Assembly: GCA_017612755.1 (NCBI GenBank)
Contig: JAGAFH010000194.1
Coordinates: forward strand, 1 to 14,803
DNA from: Clostridiales bacterium
Lineage (GTDB): Bacteria; Bacillota; Clostridia; Saccharofermentanales; Saccharofermentanaceae
DNA: 14,803 nt
Reading direction: 5' to 3'
The notes under the pieces were generated by a model. That model saw nothing but the letters and a program-made list of their open reading frames with translations, made no database searches and had not been told where the DNA came from. Positions 7,523 through 14,803 of the stretch are shown here, in pieces. Each line of letters opens with the position of its first letter. Positions within the stretch are counted from its first letter, which is position 1. The translations under genes were made by a program, and so were the position numbers.

Positions 7523-9121
7523 TTAGTAGAATTCTCCTATCGTATTGTCCAGCGTAGCGCTGAAGGGAGCGGCAGCCAGGCCGGTATCGGTTATGAGATT
7601 GGCCATGCCGTAGCTGAAGAATGCATATCTGACGCCGTATGCCACATCTACTTCACTGCAGTTGATAAGGACGGTCTTTCCGTCGAAATCCACAGAGGCG
7701 GAAGCAGGATGGAACTGTCCCCTTTCATCTTCGATCTCAAAGGGAGATTCATCCACCGTAAACTTAGGATGGAAATTAAGATGGGAGAAGTCACCTTCAA
7801 ATGTGATCTCCACACCGTCTCCCCTTCTTACATCCACCACATAAGGAGCTACTGCGGGAAGGTTTTCCTGACCGTAGACAAATCTCAAAGCCAAATGGGC
7901 CAGTCTTTCACCCGGTGTCTTCTTGTCACATGGGTGGATATTGTTGAACTCGCCACAGTCGGCAAGGACTGCCATATAGGTATTGGGAACAGTCCTCTCC
8001 ACCTTATGCTGCTGGGCCCGGAGCTTGGGCCACTTAAGATCGTCGTATCCCATGAACTTTCTGTCCCTGGTGGTATACATGGGAAGCTGGCAGAATATAA
8101 AAGGCATATCCCAATTGCAGAACATATCCCTCCACTCCTCGATAAGAGTGGTAAATACAGCTGCATACTCATCTGCATGATCTTCCGCATCAGTCTCTCC
8201 CTGGTAGAAGATGACGCCCTTAACGGAATAGGGAACTATCCTTAAGACCATAGTGTCGAAAAGAGCTCCCGGCCGTCTGTCGGAAAGATAACCGCAGGGA
8301 GGCGGCCAGGCGCCGGAACCGATCTCTTTTTCCGCATCTCCGTATGTGATGTAGGGATTCTTCTTAAGGAGCCTGTTGAGCCTTACCATGTGGGCATCGT
8401 TCTCAGCATCGTACTCCTTTTTCATCTCAAGGTATTCTTCTTCTGAAAAGCGGGAAGCCTGTCTGTCGAACTCAGTTATATACGCCTTCCCTTCCTTGGT
8501 CCTCATAAGGGAATCGATACTCTGCCAGCAGGCGATATTGGTGCCTCCCAGATAGCATCCGATGATGCCGATATGAAGATCCTCCTCCGAATCCTTAAGG
8601 ACTTCAAGGACCTTCTTAGCAAAATAGAAGGCAACAGCGCTCATGTTCCCGCAGGTGTCTTTATTGATAACGTCCCAACGGGACTCTTCTTCAGCTCTTG
8701 CCTGTTCCTCATTATAGTTTCCGAAAGCGGGAATGTTATAGAAGTGGATATTGGTCTCGGGACATCTGGGAACGATCATGGATGCAAACTCGCTTCTTAT
8801 GAGCGGGTATTCCATATTGCTCTGACCGCCGGCGATCCAGACCTCGCCGATATATACGTTTTCGAGGATCTCTTCTTTTTCCCTTGTGGCCTTTACGGAA
8901 AGGGTGTAGGGACCGCCCTTGGGAAGGGGAGGCAGTTCCACCAGGAAAGATCCTTCATTACTGATCTGCCTTGTCTCGCCCTTGGCAACCACTGCTCCGG
9001 ACTTATCCGTCAGGCTGCAGCGAACCACCTTGGAGGCGGTCTTTTTTGTCTCACCGAATACTCTTATGTCAGTGTCCCTCTGGAACACCATATTATCTTT
9101 AAATATCCCGTTAAGCTTCAT
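7523..9121 (-). CDS. Sialate O-acetylesterase-type SGNH hydrolase
   Basis: A 532-residue carbohydrate esterase-like protein (SASA domain, PF03629). The nucleophile block is GGQSNMEY with S101; a second block GCYLGGTN is at 188-195; YQGETD is at 306-311; and a C-terminal D388...NIHP (H396) block supplies the likely acid and base. These are the expected SGNH landmarks in order. Family members remove O-acetyl groups from sialic acid or from acetylated plant polysaccharide fragments. There is no signal peptide, so this copy probably acts on imported oligosaccharides in the cytoplasm. I chose the ATG at 9121 because AAAGGA lies nine bases upstream and the protein then begins MKLNGIF, as relatives do; an in-frame ATG at 9157 would add 12 Lys-rich residues with its AGGA only two bases away. 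It is the last minus-strand gene before the bidirectional terminator. Confidence 0.9.
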   Translation of the reverse strand: MKLNGIFKDNMVFQRDTDIRVFGETKKTASKVVRCSLTDKSGAVVAKGETRQISNEGSFLVELPPLPKGGPYTLSVKATREKEEILENVYIGEVWIAGGQSNMEYPLIRSEFASMIVPRCPETNIHFYNIPAFGNYNEEQARAEEESRWDVINKDTCGNMSAVAFYFAKKVLEVLKDSEEDLHIGIIGCYLGGTNIACWQSIDSLMRTKEGKAYITEFDRQASRFSEEEYLEMKKEYDAENDAHMVRLNRLLKKNPYITYGDAEKEIGSGAWPPPCGYLSDRRPGALFDTMVLRIVPYSVKGVIFYQGETDAEDHADEYAAVFTTLIEEWRDMFCNWDMPFIFCQLPMYTTRDRKFMGYDDLKWPKLRAQQHKVERTVPNTYMAVLADCGEFNNIHPCDKKTPGERLAHLALRFVYGQENLPAVAPYVVDVRRGDGVEITFEGDFSHLNFHPKFTVDESPFEIEDERGQFHPASASVDFDGKTVLINCSEVDVAYGVRYAFFSYGMANLITDTGLAAAPFSATLDNTIGEFY

Positions 9122-9168
9122 AGTCGTTTTTCCTTTACGAGCTTTTTTAGTAATCATGTTCCTACTGA

Positions 9169-9194
9169 GTTATGCGATCCCCAAAATGCATAAC
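9169..9194. repeat. 7-bp inverted repeat upstream of the esterase gene
   Basis: GTTATGC (9169-9175) and GCATAAC (9188-9194) are perfect inverted arms 12 bp apart. They lie in the 108-bp gap between the SCP2-like gene and the esterase start, the widest gap in the minus-strand cluster. The spacing suits either a regulator operator or a loose mRNA hairpin. I see no convincing -35/-10 pair in this gap. Confidence 0.4.
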
Positions 9195-9229
9195 GCAGGC
9201 AAACCTCATCCCCCCAAGGATGTCAGCCG

Positions 9230-9547
9230 TTAGAACACAGCTCTGATAAAGAGAACGGCAGCTGCAGCGTCTCCGTTGATCCTGACGCTTCCGTCAGCTA
9301 TAGCATTATAGATGTCCTTCTTCCCGTTTAAGATATCGGCAAAGACCTTTGCGGAAGAGTCGATATAGAAAGATGCATCGTTATATTCGTATGGCGCAAC
9401 TTCGGCTGTTTTGTCCTCGACCCTGACATAGAGAGGAGAGCTCTCATCGATAGTGATCTGGGTCGCCACAAAGTTGTCGGAGAAAGACGCCTTTGATACC
9501 TTGTCTTTAACACCTTTGTAGATGCTTGCAAAATCAGTAGTTACCAT
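9230..9547 (-). CDS. Small SCP2-like (sterol carrier fold) protein
   Basis: A 105-residue stand-alone protein matching the SCP2 lipid-transfer fold (PF02036) in its general pattern: a helix-rich N-terminus, a beta segment SPLYVRVEDKTAEVAPYEYN (about residues 37-56), and the C-terminal GSVRINGDAAAAVLFIRAVF-like helix that closes the lipid cavity in the family. In bacteria such proteins usually bind fatty-acyl chains or other hydrophobic ligands, as sterols are normally absent. No signal peptide or membrane segment is present. CACCTCT at 9554-9560 gives an AGAGGTG ribosome binding site six bases from the ATG. The gene follows the ABC-F gene by 38 bp and probably shares its transcript. The assignment is by pattern; the ligand is unknown. 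Confidence 0.75.
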   Translation of the reverse strand: MVTTDFASIYKGVKDKVSKASFSDNFVATQITIDESSPLYVRVEDKTAEVAPYEYNDASFYIDSSAKVFADILNGKKDIYNAIADGSVRINGDAAAAVLFIRAVF

Positions 9548-9585
9548 TTAAGTCACCTCTGCTTTCTGAAAGCTCCATAGCCCGA

Positions 9586-11190
9586 TTATACCACCCCGGA
9601 GGCGCGCCACTCAAGGTAATCATCGTATTCCATACGCTTGTCGATGATACCCTCAGGTACGATTTCGATGATCCTGTTGGCTACCGTATTTACCAGCTCA
9701 CGGTCGTGGGAATAAAAGAGGATAGAGCCCGGGAATTTCTTGATACCTTCGTTCAGAGCCGTTATGGCCTCCAGATCCAGATGGTTGGTGGGATCGTCGA
9801 AGATAAGGACGTTGGCATTTACCAGCATCTGCCTTGAGAGCATGCATCTCACCTTCTCTCCTCCCGAGAGGACGCTGGCCTTCTTAAGGGCCTCCTCGCC
9901 GGAGAAGAGCATCCTTCCCAGAAAGCCTCTTACATAACTTTCGTTCTGGTCCTTGGAATACTGCCTCAGCCAGTCTACCAAAGTCAGGTCGCAGTCATCG
10001 AAAAACTCCGAATTGTCCTTGGGCAGATAAGATCTGGAAGTAGTGACGCCCCACTTGACCTCTCCCTGATACTCCTCTTCGGGACATACTCCCGCCAGGA
10101 TATCGAGAAGCTGGGTAATGGCCACCTCGTCCTTACTTACGATACCTATACGGTCACCTTTTTCCATAGTGAAAGAGATATCGTTTAAAGTCTGTCTCCT
10201 CCCCTTCTCAGCCGTCAGGTTCCTTACGAAAAGAACATCATTTCCGATCTCCCTCTCCTGGGTAAAGGAGATGAAGGGATATCTTCTTGAAGACTGGGTG
10301 ACCTCGGGAAGCTCCAGGTTCTCAAGGAGCTTCTTACGGCTGGTAGCCTGCTTCGATTTGGAAGCGTTGGCGGAGAACCTGGCAATGAATTCCTGAAGTT
10401 CTTTCCTTCTGGCTTCGATCTTCTTTGTCTGGTCCTTAAGCTGCCTTAAGGACAGCTGGGTATATTCGTACCAGAAATCGTAGTTGCCCTGGAAGAGGGT
10501 GACCTTACTGAAGTCGATATCCACGATGTGGGTACATACCTTATTGAGAAAATGCCTGTCGTGGGAAACTACCAGGACGCAGTTCTCATAGTCCATGAGA
10601 TAGTTCTCCAGCCAGCGGCAGCTGTTAAGATCCAGGTGGTTTGTAGGCTCGTCAAGAAGAAGATAATCCGGATTTCCGAAAAGTGCCTGGGCCAGGAGCA
10701 CCTTCACCTTCTGTCCTCCGGTCAGATCCTTCATGGGACGCTCATAGAAATCAGCTCCCAGGCCCAGACCCTGAAGGAGCATCTCCGCATTGGCCTCGGC
10801 AGACCATCCGTCCAGCTCGGCAAACTCGCCTTCCAGTTCACCCAGAAGGATGCCGTCTTCGTCGTTGAAGTCTGTCTTGGAGTAGAGCCTCTCCTTTTCG
10901 CACATGATCTCATAGAGCCTTTTATGGCCCATGATGACTGTCTGCCTTACGTTAAATTCATCGTACTTAAAGTGGTCCTGCTCCAGGACTGCCAGGCGCT
11001 CGTTCTTGGGGATGTTTACAAATCCCTTCTGGGGCTCTATCTCTCCTGAGATTATCTTCAGGAAAGTGGATTTTCCCGCTCCGTTGGCTCCGATTATCCC
11101 GTAGCAATATCCCTTGTTGAACTGGATATTTACGCCCTCGAAGAGTTTACGGGCGCCAAAACGGAGCCCTACGTTTGATACATCGATCAT
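9586..11190 (-). CDS. ABC-F family ATPase, YkpA/YbiT type
   Basis: A 534-residue soluble protein with two ABC ATPase domains and no membrane segments, the ABC-F layout; members bind the ribosome and act in translation or antibiotic protection. NBD1 is intact: Walker A GANGAGKS (34-41), signature LTGGQ (156-160), Walker B with E181, switch H210. A charged linker follows (about 245-290). NBD2 is degenerate: the Walker A position reads GIVSKDEVAITQ (349-360) with no GKS/T, the signature is LSGGE (441-445), and Walker B ends in D465-D466 instead of Asp-Glu. The C-terminal stretch around KWGVTTS and PKDNSEFF matches what I recall of Bacillus YkpA and E. coli YbiT. Nothing points to a resistance role. 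The ATG at 11190 overlaps the SDR stop by 4 bp, so the two are coupled. Confidence 0.92.
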   Translation of the reverse strand: MIDVSNVGLRFGARKLFEGVNIQFNKGYCYGIIGANGAGKSTFLKIISGEIEPQKGFVNIPKNERLAVLEQDHFKYDEFNVRQTVIMGHKRLYEIMCEKERLYSKTDFNDEDGILLGELEGEFAELDGWSAEANAEMLLQGLGLGADFYERPMKDLTGGQKVKVLLAQALFGNPDYLLLDEPTNHLDLNSCRWLENYLMDYENCVLVVSHDRHFLNKVCTHIVDIDFSKVTLFQGNYDFWYEYTQLSLRQLKDQTKKIEARRKELQEFIARFSANASKSKQATSRKKLLENLELPEVTQSSRRYPFISFTQEREIGNDVLFVRNLTAEKGRRQTLNDISFTMEKGDRIGIVSKDEVAITQLLDILAGVCPEEEYQGEVKWGVTTSRSYLPKDNSEFFDDCDLTLVDWLRQYSKDQNESYVRGFLGRMLFSGEEALKKASVLSGGEKVRCMLSRQMLVNANVLIFDDPTNHLDLEAITALNEGIKKFPGSILFYSHDRELVNTVANRIIEIVPEGIIDKRMEYDDYLEWRASGVV

Positions 11191-12041
11191 TTAGCTGTTT
11201 CTCCTTCATTGCCGGCTTTGTTCAGGGCTGCCCCTTCCATCCTGATGATCCAATAAGAAGGAACTATCTTGGATACCAGGTGCAAAGCCTTCTGTGAGAT
11301 CCCGTAGACAAACATATGCCTTCCGGCTTTGGAGGCCCGGAGAGAGGCTTTTGCGAGTTTGCCGGGATCGGCCGACACATATTTTCTAAATCCGGTAAAG
11401 TCCTTTGACTTTCCGTCTGTTGCAAGCTGTTCAAATTCCGTCCTGACGGGTCCCGGGCACACGGTAGTGACAGCGATGCCCTGGGGGCGGAGCTCCATAT
11501 CCAAAGCTCTCGAAAAGGACACTACGAAAGACTTGGAAGCGGCATAAGATGCAAATCCCGGCTGGGGGAGAAATGCCGCAGAGGAAGCGATATTAATGAT
11601 CCTGGGGCCGTCCTTTCTCGAAAAGGGAGAAGTCCGGGAGATCATATAGGGAAGGCAGATCCTGGTAAGGACCGACAGGCCGGTGCAGTTAAGATCGAGA
11701 GTATCTTCAAGATCCCCGGCTGGCCTGTCCGCAACAGGGCCCTTCTTCCCCAGCCCTGCGCAGTTGATAAGAAGTCCTATCCGGGGATCCTCCTGCTTAA
11801 GAAGATCCTCTATCTTATCAACAGAAGACGACAGGTCACAGGGAACTACCCTGATCCTGTCGTCTGAAAGCTTTTCTTTAAGTTCGAGAAGTCTGGACTC
11901 ACGTCTTGCAACTATCCAGATCTCTTCGAGGGGGGATCCTCCGAAAAGGCCCTTATCCTCAGCCACATACTTTACAAAGGACTCTCCGATACCGGAAGAT
12001 GCCCCGGTTATTATGGCAATGTTTTTCCTCTTATCCTCCAT
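11187..12041 (-). CDS. Short-chain dehydrogenase/reductase (SDR family)
   Basis: A 284-residue classical SDR with a Rossmann fold binding NAD(P)H. The nucleotide-binding motif is TGASSGIG (12-19), the NCAG stretch is at 93-96, and the catalytic set is N118, S154, Y166 and K170 (YAASK). PGPVRTEF at 196-203 is the usual post-catalytic segment. An R47-R48 pair after the second strand suggests NADPH preference, though this is only a tendency. The best resemblance is to the broad DltE/YqjQ-like group of cytoplasmic oxidoreductases, whose substrates are mostly unknown. I chose the ATG at 12041; an in-frame TTG at 12047 is also possible because AGAGG lies ten bases before it. The gene starts 14 bp after the membrane scaffold gene stops and overlaps the ABC-F gene by four bases. 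Confidence 0.9.
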   Translation of the reverse strand: MEDKRKNIAIITGASSGIGESFVKYVAEDKGLFGGSPLEEIWIVARRESRLLELKEKLSDDRIRVVPCDLSSSVDKIEDLLKQEDPRIGLLINCAGLGKKGPVADRPAGDLEDTLDLNCTGLSVLTRICLPYMISRTSPFSRKDGPRIINIASSAAFLPQPGFASYAASKSFVVSFSRALDMELRPQGIAVTTVCPGPVRTEFEQLATDGKSKDFTGFRKYVSADPGKLAKASLRASKAGRHMFVYGISQKALHLVSKIVPSYWIIRMEGAALNKAGNEGETAK

Positions 12042-12055
12042 CTGCAAGACAGCTC

Positions 12056-14803
12056 TTACCTCTTAAAGAACCCGAACAGTCCGCCTCTGGAAGATCCGTT
12101 GTCTTCAGAAGGAGCAGGCTCCTGCGGAGCGCTGTTGTGCTTGAAAGGGTCGATCTCCGGCTTGGTCTTTTCCGCAGGGATAGGAGCCAGAGGAGTAAAT
12201 GTCTTTCTTACGGGAGCAGGCGCTTCCTCAAGACTGGGAGCAGCAAGAGCGGCTGTAAGACTGATCTTCGCAGGTTCTTCAACCTTCGGGGAAACAGCCT
12301 CGGGCTGATGTTCTGCCTCAGCCTTCATGGCAGCCGCATGGTTGACTGATGCGCTGGCAGGTCTCTTGATGGGAGCCTTAAGTCCGTTGGGTGCTGTATC
12401 ATCCTTGCTGCTGATAGGCTTGAAAGGAGATTCCTCCTTCTTTATGGGCATGACACCGTTGAAGATGCCTACGACAGGTACATGGTTAGCAGGAGCAGAA
12501 GGAGCGGGTGCGGGAGTTTCAGGTTCTGCCTCTTCCTCTGCGGGAGCCGCAAAGGGAGATCCGTTGTGAGGCCTCTTGATGGGGGCCTTCTGGGCGGGCT
12601 TGAAAGGATTTGCTCTTTCAGGCTCTTTCTTTTCGATGACAGGAGGCACTATCGCAGTAGCAATGGAAGGTGCATACTCCTGGTTCTCCAGCTGCTTTCT
12701 GAAAGTGACGGCTGCAGCAGTGCTGGGCTGGGATCTGTCAAAGACGATCTCGTCAGCAGATCTGCATCCGGACAGGGGTTCTTCCCTGACCTTATTCTCC
12801 AGGGATTCGCCTGTGGGATTGATGGGAGTGGAAGGCGTTGCGATCCTCTTTTCTGAGGACGATGAGGCAGCCTTTCCTACACGCATGGGAGATCTGGTAG
12901 GAGCCGCAGGTTCTGCACTCCTGGAAGGAGCTGCAGGCTTAGGAGTCTCAACTGCCTTGGCAGGTGCCGGTGCTGCGGGCCTGGGGTTCGAAAAGGGACT
13001 GGGAGATGCAGAAGAGTCCTTACGTGCAAAAGGGGAAGGACGGTCTTCCTTATCTTCTTCAGGCGCTTTAGGAGCCATGGGCTTAAAGGGAGAAGGTGCG
13101 CCGGGATCTCTCTTTGCAAAAGGCGAGCCGGCTGAAGGAGTGACCGGAGCTGCTGCAGGTGCAGCAAAAGGCGACGGTGCGGCCGAAGGTTCAGCTGAAG
13201 GTGCAGGACGGTTGAAAGGCGATCCTGCAGATGCAGTGATCCCCGAATCCGTGCTCTGTGTCTGTGTCTTCTCCTCAGCTCCTGCAGCCATTGCTACAGT
13301 CCTGTTGGAGGACATGCTCTTAGGTCTCTTGATGGGGGGCTTGGGAGCAGGTCCTGAAGTCTTGATCACCGGTTTATCTGCGTTCATTCTTGTACTGTCC
13401 GACGGACCTTTATCAGAGGGGTCCGTCTTCCTTTCTTCTTTTTTCTCTCCCTCTGCTTCAGCGGCTGCTGCCATTGCAACAGCTCTGTTGGAAGACAGGG
13501 ATTTGGGTCTCTTGATAGGTGCTTTCAGCCCGGGGGCTGCAGATGTGGTCTTATTGGCTGCTGCCTTTTCGGCAGCTTTCTTCTTGGCAAGTTCGGCAAG
13601 TTCTGCTGCAGACTTTTCTCCGACCTTTGCAGCTCCTCTGGGAGCGGGCTTGGAAAGAGCCGGCTTAGATGCAGCCTTGGGAGCCGTCTTAGGAGCTTCC
13701 GTCTTCTGCTCAACTATTCCGGCAGCTGCGGAAGCAGCGGCAGCCTCGGCGGCCTTTGCAGCCTCCCGTGCAGCAATTGCTTTCTCCTCAGCCTTGATCC
13801 TGGCCATTTCAGCCATCTCGGCAGCTGTCTTGTTTCCTACATTGGCCGTGCCCTTAGGCTTGGATACGGGAGCTGCAGGCTTGGTCCCTGCAGGAGCGGC
13901 GCCCTTAGATACGGGAGCAGCTGTCTTGGCAGGTGCGGAGGAAGGCCTCTTGATGGGAGCCTTAAGTCCGTTATATGCAGGAGTTCCTGAAGAAGACGAA
14001 GGCTTCATCTCCTTATCGGCAGCCCTGGCAGCAGGTGTATTGGAATACATGGGTCTGATAGACGCAGTATTGGATTTCTTGAGATAACCGTTCACCACCT
14101 CAGGGCCGTCAGCCTGGGGTATGGGTGTACCCTTGGAAGGACGTATCTTCTCGGCAACAGTTCCGATGATCCCTCCGGGAATGAAATAATAAGCGATGTC
14201 CTTGCCGGACATTTTCTCTTTCTTTAGCTGGCGGTATCTGAATACGCATGCCCCGAGAAGAGCCAGCACTACCAGGATCCACCAGGGGAAACGGAAGTTT
14301 CCGTCTTCATCCACAGGCTTGAGCATTCCTGCAGCCTTGGGATAATGGGTAGGTGTGGGAGTAGCTGTTACTTCGGAACCGTCCTCAGCTATAACGATGA
14401 TGGGCTCCTCTGTTTCAGAAGTCTCAGCCGCATCAGATGTTTCAGATGTCTCTGATGTCTCAGAGGTCTCGGATGTTTCGGAAGTAGCAGATGTCTGTGT
14501 CGTCTCTACTGCATCCTCGTCATCGTCATCATCATCCTCGTCGTCGTCATCATTGGACGAACTGCTGTTTCCGGAATCAGCGGGAACAGGAGTATTTGTA
14601 GCCGCTGCCGTAGTAGGCTTAGGCGTATTAGTAGGCTTGGGAGTATTCGTAGCCGTCGCAGGCTTAGGTGTAGGGGTATTTGTAGCCGTAGGCTTGGGGG
14701 TGTTGGTAGGTGTTGGATCAGGATCATCTATATCGAGATCAGTGATATAAGCATCATACAAGTCATCGCAACTGTCATTTTTACCAATGTATATACCATA
14801 TGC
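12056..14803 (-). CDS. Membrane-anchored surface protein with long repetitive cytoplasmic tail, 5' end outside window
   Basis: The frame is open to the window edge, giving at least 915 residues; a TTG at 14761 lacks a ribosome binding site and residues upstream of it (YGIYIGKNDSCDD) look like the end of a folded domain, so the real start is outside. Read from the N-terminus: a Thr/Pro stalk (14588-14714), a Ser/Asp/Glu run (14514-14556), SET repeats (14413-14496), a single membrane helix beginning WWILVVLALLG (about 14240-14284), then basic RYRQLKKEK, implying the stalk is outside and the tail inside. The tail is about 720 residues of Ala/Pro/Ser/Lys-rich, probably disordered sequence. It carries five PIKRP motifs, ten [SND]PF motifs, two VGxKxAAE(L/M)AE(L/M)A segments and a final GLFGFFKR. 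I do not recognise the missing N-terminal domain. Trypsin-like or other sensor domains are known ahead of similar stalks in Lachnospiraceae, but nothing here proves it. Confidence 0.8.
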   Translation of the reverse strand, partial: AYGIYIGKNDSCDDLYDAYITDLDIDDPDPTPTNTPKPTATNTPTPKPATATNTPKPTNTPKPTTAAATNTPVPADSGNSSSSNDDDDEDDDDDDEDAVETTQTSATSETSETSETSETSETSDAAETSETEEPIIVIAEDGSEVTATPTPTHYPKAAGMLKPVDEDGNFRFPWWILVVLALLGACVFRYRQLKKEKMSGKDIAYYFIPGGIIGTVAEKIRPSKGTPIPQADGPEVVNGYLKKSNTASIRPMYSNTPAARAADKEMKPSSSSGTPAYNGLKAPIKRPSSAPAKTAAPVSKGAAPAGTKPAAPVSKPKGTANVGNKTAAEMAEMARIKAEEKAIAAREAAKAAEAAAASAAAGIVEQKTEAPKTAPKAASKPALSKPAPRGAAKVGEKSAAELAELAKKKAAEKAAANKTTSAAPGLKAPIKRPKSLSSNRAVAMAAAAEAEGEKKEERKTDPSDKGPSDSTRMNADKPVIKTSGPAPKPPIKRPKSMSSNRTVAMAAGAEEKTQTQSTDSGITASAGSPFNRPAPSAEPSAAPSPFAAPAAAPVTPSAGSPFAKRDPGAPSPFKPMAPKAPEEDKEDRPSPFARKDSSASPSPFSNPRPAAPAPAKAVETPKPAAPSRSAEPAAPTRSPMRVGKAASSSSEKRIATPSTPINPTGESLENKVREEPLSGCRSADEIVFDRSQPSTAAAVTFRKQLENQEYAPSIATAIVPPVIEKKEPERANPFKPAQKAPIKRPHNGSPFAAPAEEEAEPETPAPAPSAPANHVPVVGIFNGVMPIKKEESPFKPISSKDDTAPNGLKAPIKRPASASVNHAAAMKAEAEHQPEAVSPKVEEPAKISLTAALAAPSLEEAPAPVRKTFTPLAPIPAEKTKPEIDPFKHNSAPQEPAPSEDNGSSRGGLFGFFKR
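12143..13222 (-). repeat. Ten [SND]PF short motifs in the cytoplasmic tail
   Basis: Between these positions the tail contains eight SPF, one NPF and one DPF tripeptide, mostly followed by Lys, Ala or Asn and then Pro or Arg (SPFKP, SPFAAP, NPFKP, DPFKH). Spacing is irregular, from about 14 residues within the densest part to over 100. They look like short linear binding motifs and not a folded repeat. Confidence 0.7.
12359..13969 (-). repeat. Five PIKRP motif repeats in the cytoplasmic tail
   Basis: PIKRP is encoded at 13943-13957, 13505-13519, 13322-13336, 12569-12583 and 12359-12373. Three copies extend to the same order, PIKRP-x-S-x-S-x-N then A-M-A/K-A and an acidic end, about 25 residues. 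Four are preceded by KA, and three of these by GLKA. The nucleotide sequence is similar but not identical between copies, so these are old duplications held by selection. Confidence 0.8.
14413..14496 (-). repeat. 9-bp degenerate tandem repeat encoding SET triplets
   Basis: About nine tandem 9-bp units resembling GATGTCTCA on the plus strand encode repeated Glu/Asp-Thr-Ser on the minus strand. Third-position changes between units keep the amino acids nearly constant. The array is in frame in the extracellular stalk, so slippage would change length by whole triplets and not break the gene. Confidence 0.75.
14588..14714 (-). repeat. Thr/Pro/Lys stalk repeat
   Basis: Repeated words of the form GTATTNGTAG and GGCTTNGG on the plus strand encode TNTPKPT-like units on the minus strand, followed toward the membrane by a Ser-rich and Asp-rich run at 14514-14556. 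Such Pro/Thr linkers typically span the Gram-positive wall, often O-glycosylated. The composition is seen; the role is inferred. Confidence 0.75.

Noticed and set aside
7514..8245. Plus-strand open frame of 243 codons opposite the esterase gene
   Set aside because: It begins inside the terminator-proximal region with no ribosome binding site and lies antisense to the conserved C-terminal half of the esterase.
9586..11190. Antibiotic-resistance ABC-F (Vga/Lsa/OptrA type)
   Set aside because: The degenerate NBD2 and the C-terminal PKDNSEFF region resemble the housekeeping YkpA/YbiT group, and no resistance-type leader or mobile element is present.
12143..13222. NPF/DPF motifs as true EH-domain or AP2 ligands
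   Set aside because: Those partners are eukaryotic endocytic proteins; the resemblance is most likely coincidental in a bacterium.
12576..14087. Long plus-strand open frame of 503 codons opposite the scaffold tail
   Set aside because: It is rich in Ala, Gly and Ser because it mirrors the Ala/Pro/Ser bias of the minus-strand gene; it has no ribosome binding site and no recognisable domain.
14413..14714. Possible CRISPR-like or satellite array
   Set aside because: The repeats are 9-12 bp, degenerate, without spacers and in frame in a low-complexity protein segment.

Overview
The window looks like a chromosomal segment of an anaerobic Gram-positive Clostridia bacterium, most likely a Lachnospiraceae member of gut or rumen type. 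This rests on recognised protein families: a DUF4428-like zinc ribbon, an RND pump with a coiled-coil insertion, a ParB-like/BMP fusion, a YkpA/YbiT-type ABC-F protein and a TP-rich membrane-anchored surface protein. AGGAGG-like ribosome binding sites and roughly balanced GC fit too. No rRNA, tRNA, CRISPR array, transposase or phage gene was found, so this appears to be ordinary chromosome with some poorly described families.

Layout: (1) 1-152, minus strand: N-terminal part of a small zinc-ribbon protein, cut by the window edge. (2) 153-416: AT-rich divergent promoter region. (3) 417-7360, plus strand: a large RND-family exporter, then after 81 bp a cytoplasmic protein joining a ParB-like N-terminal domain to a BMP/PnrA-type ligand-binding domain, then with a 4-bp ATGA overlap a calcineurin-like metallophosphoesterase. 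(4) 7361-7522: convergent intergenic region with three hairpins, including a strong bidirectional terminator. (5) 7523-14803, minus strand, read right to left: a 5'-truncated membrane protein with an extracellular TP/acidic/SET stalk, one transmembrane helix and a roughly 720-residue disordered cytoplasmic tail full of repeated short motifs; then, closely spaced, an SDR oxidoreductase, an ABC-F ATPase, a small SCP2-like lipid-binding protein and a sialate O-acetylesterase-type hydrolase.

How the genes may work together: the ParB-like/BMP protein and the phosphoesterase are translationally coupled and probably share a pathway. The BMP fold binds nucleosides in known relatives, but this copy has no signal peptide or lipobox, so it would be an intracellular sensor or enzyme and not a transporter component. 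On the minus strand, the surface protein, SDR and ABC-F genes are packed within 14 bp or overlap, which suggests one transcript ending at the 7450-7494 terminator. No common function for that set can be read from the sequence. The strongest candidates for undescribed biology are the ParB-like/BMP plus phosphoesterase pair and the repeat-motif cytoplasmic tail of the truncated membrane protein.
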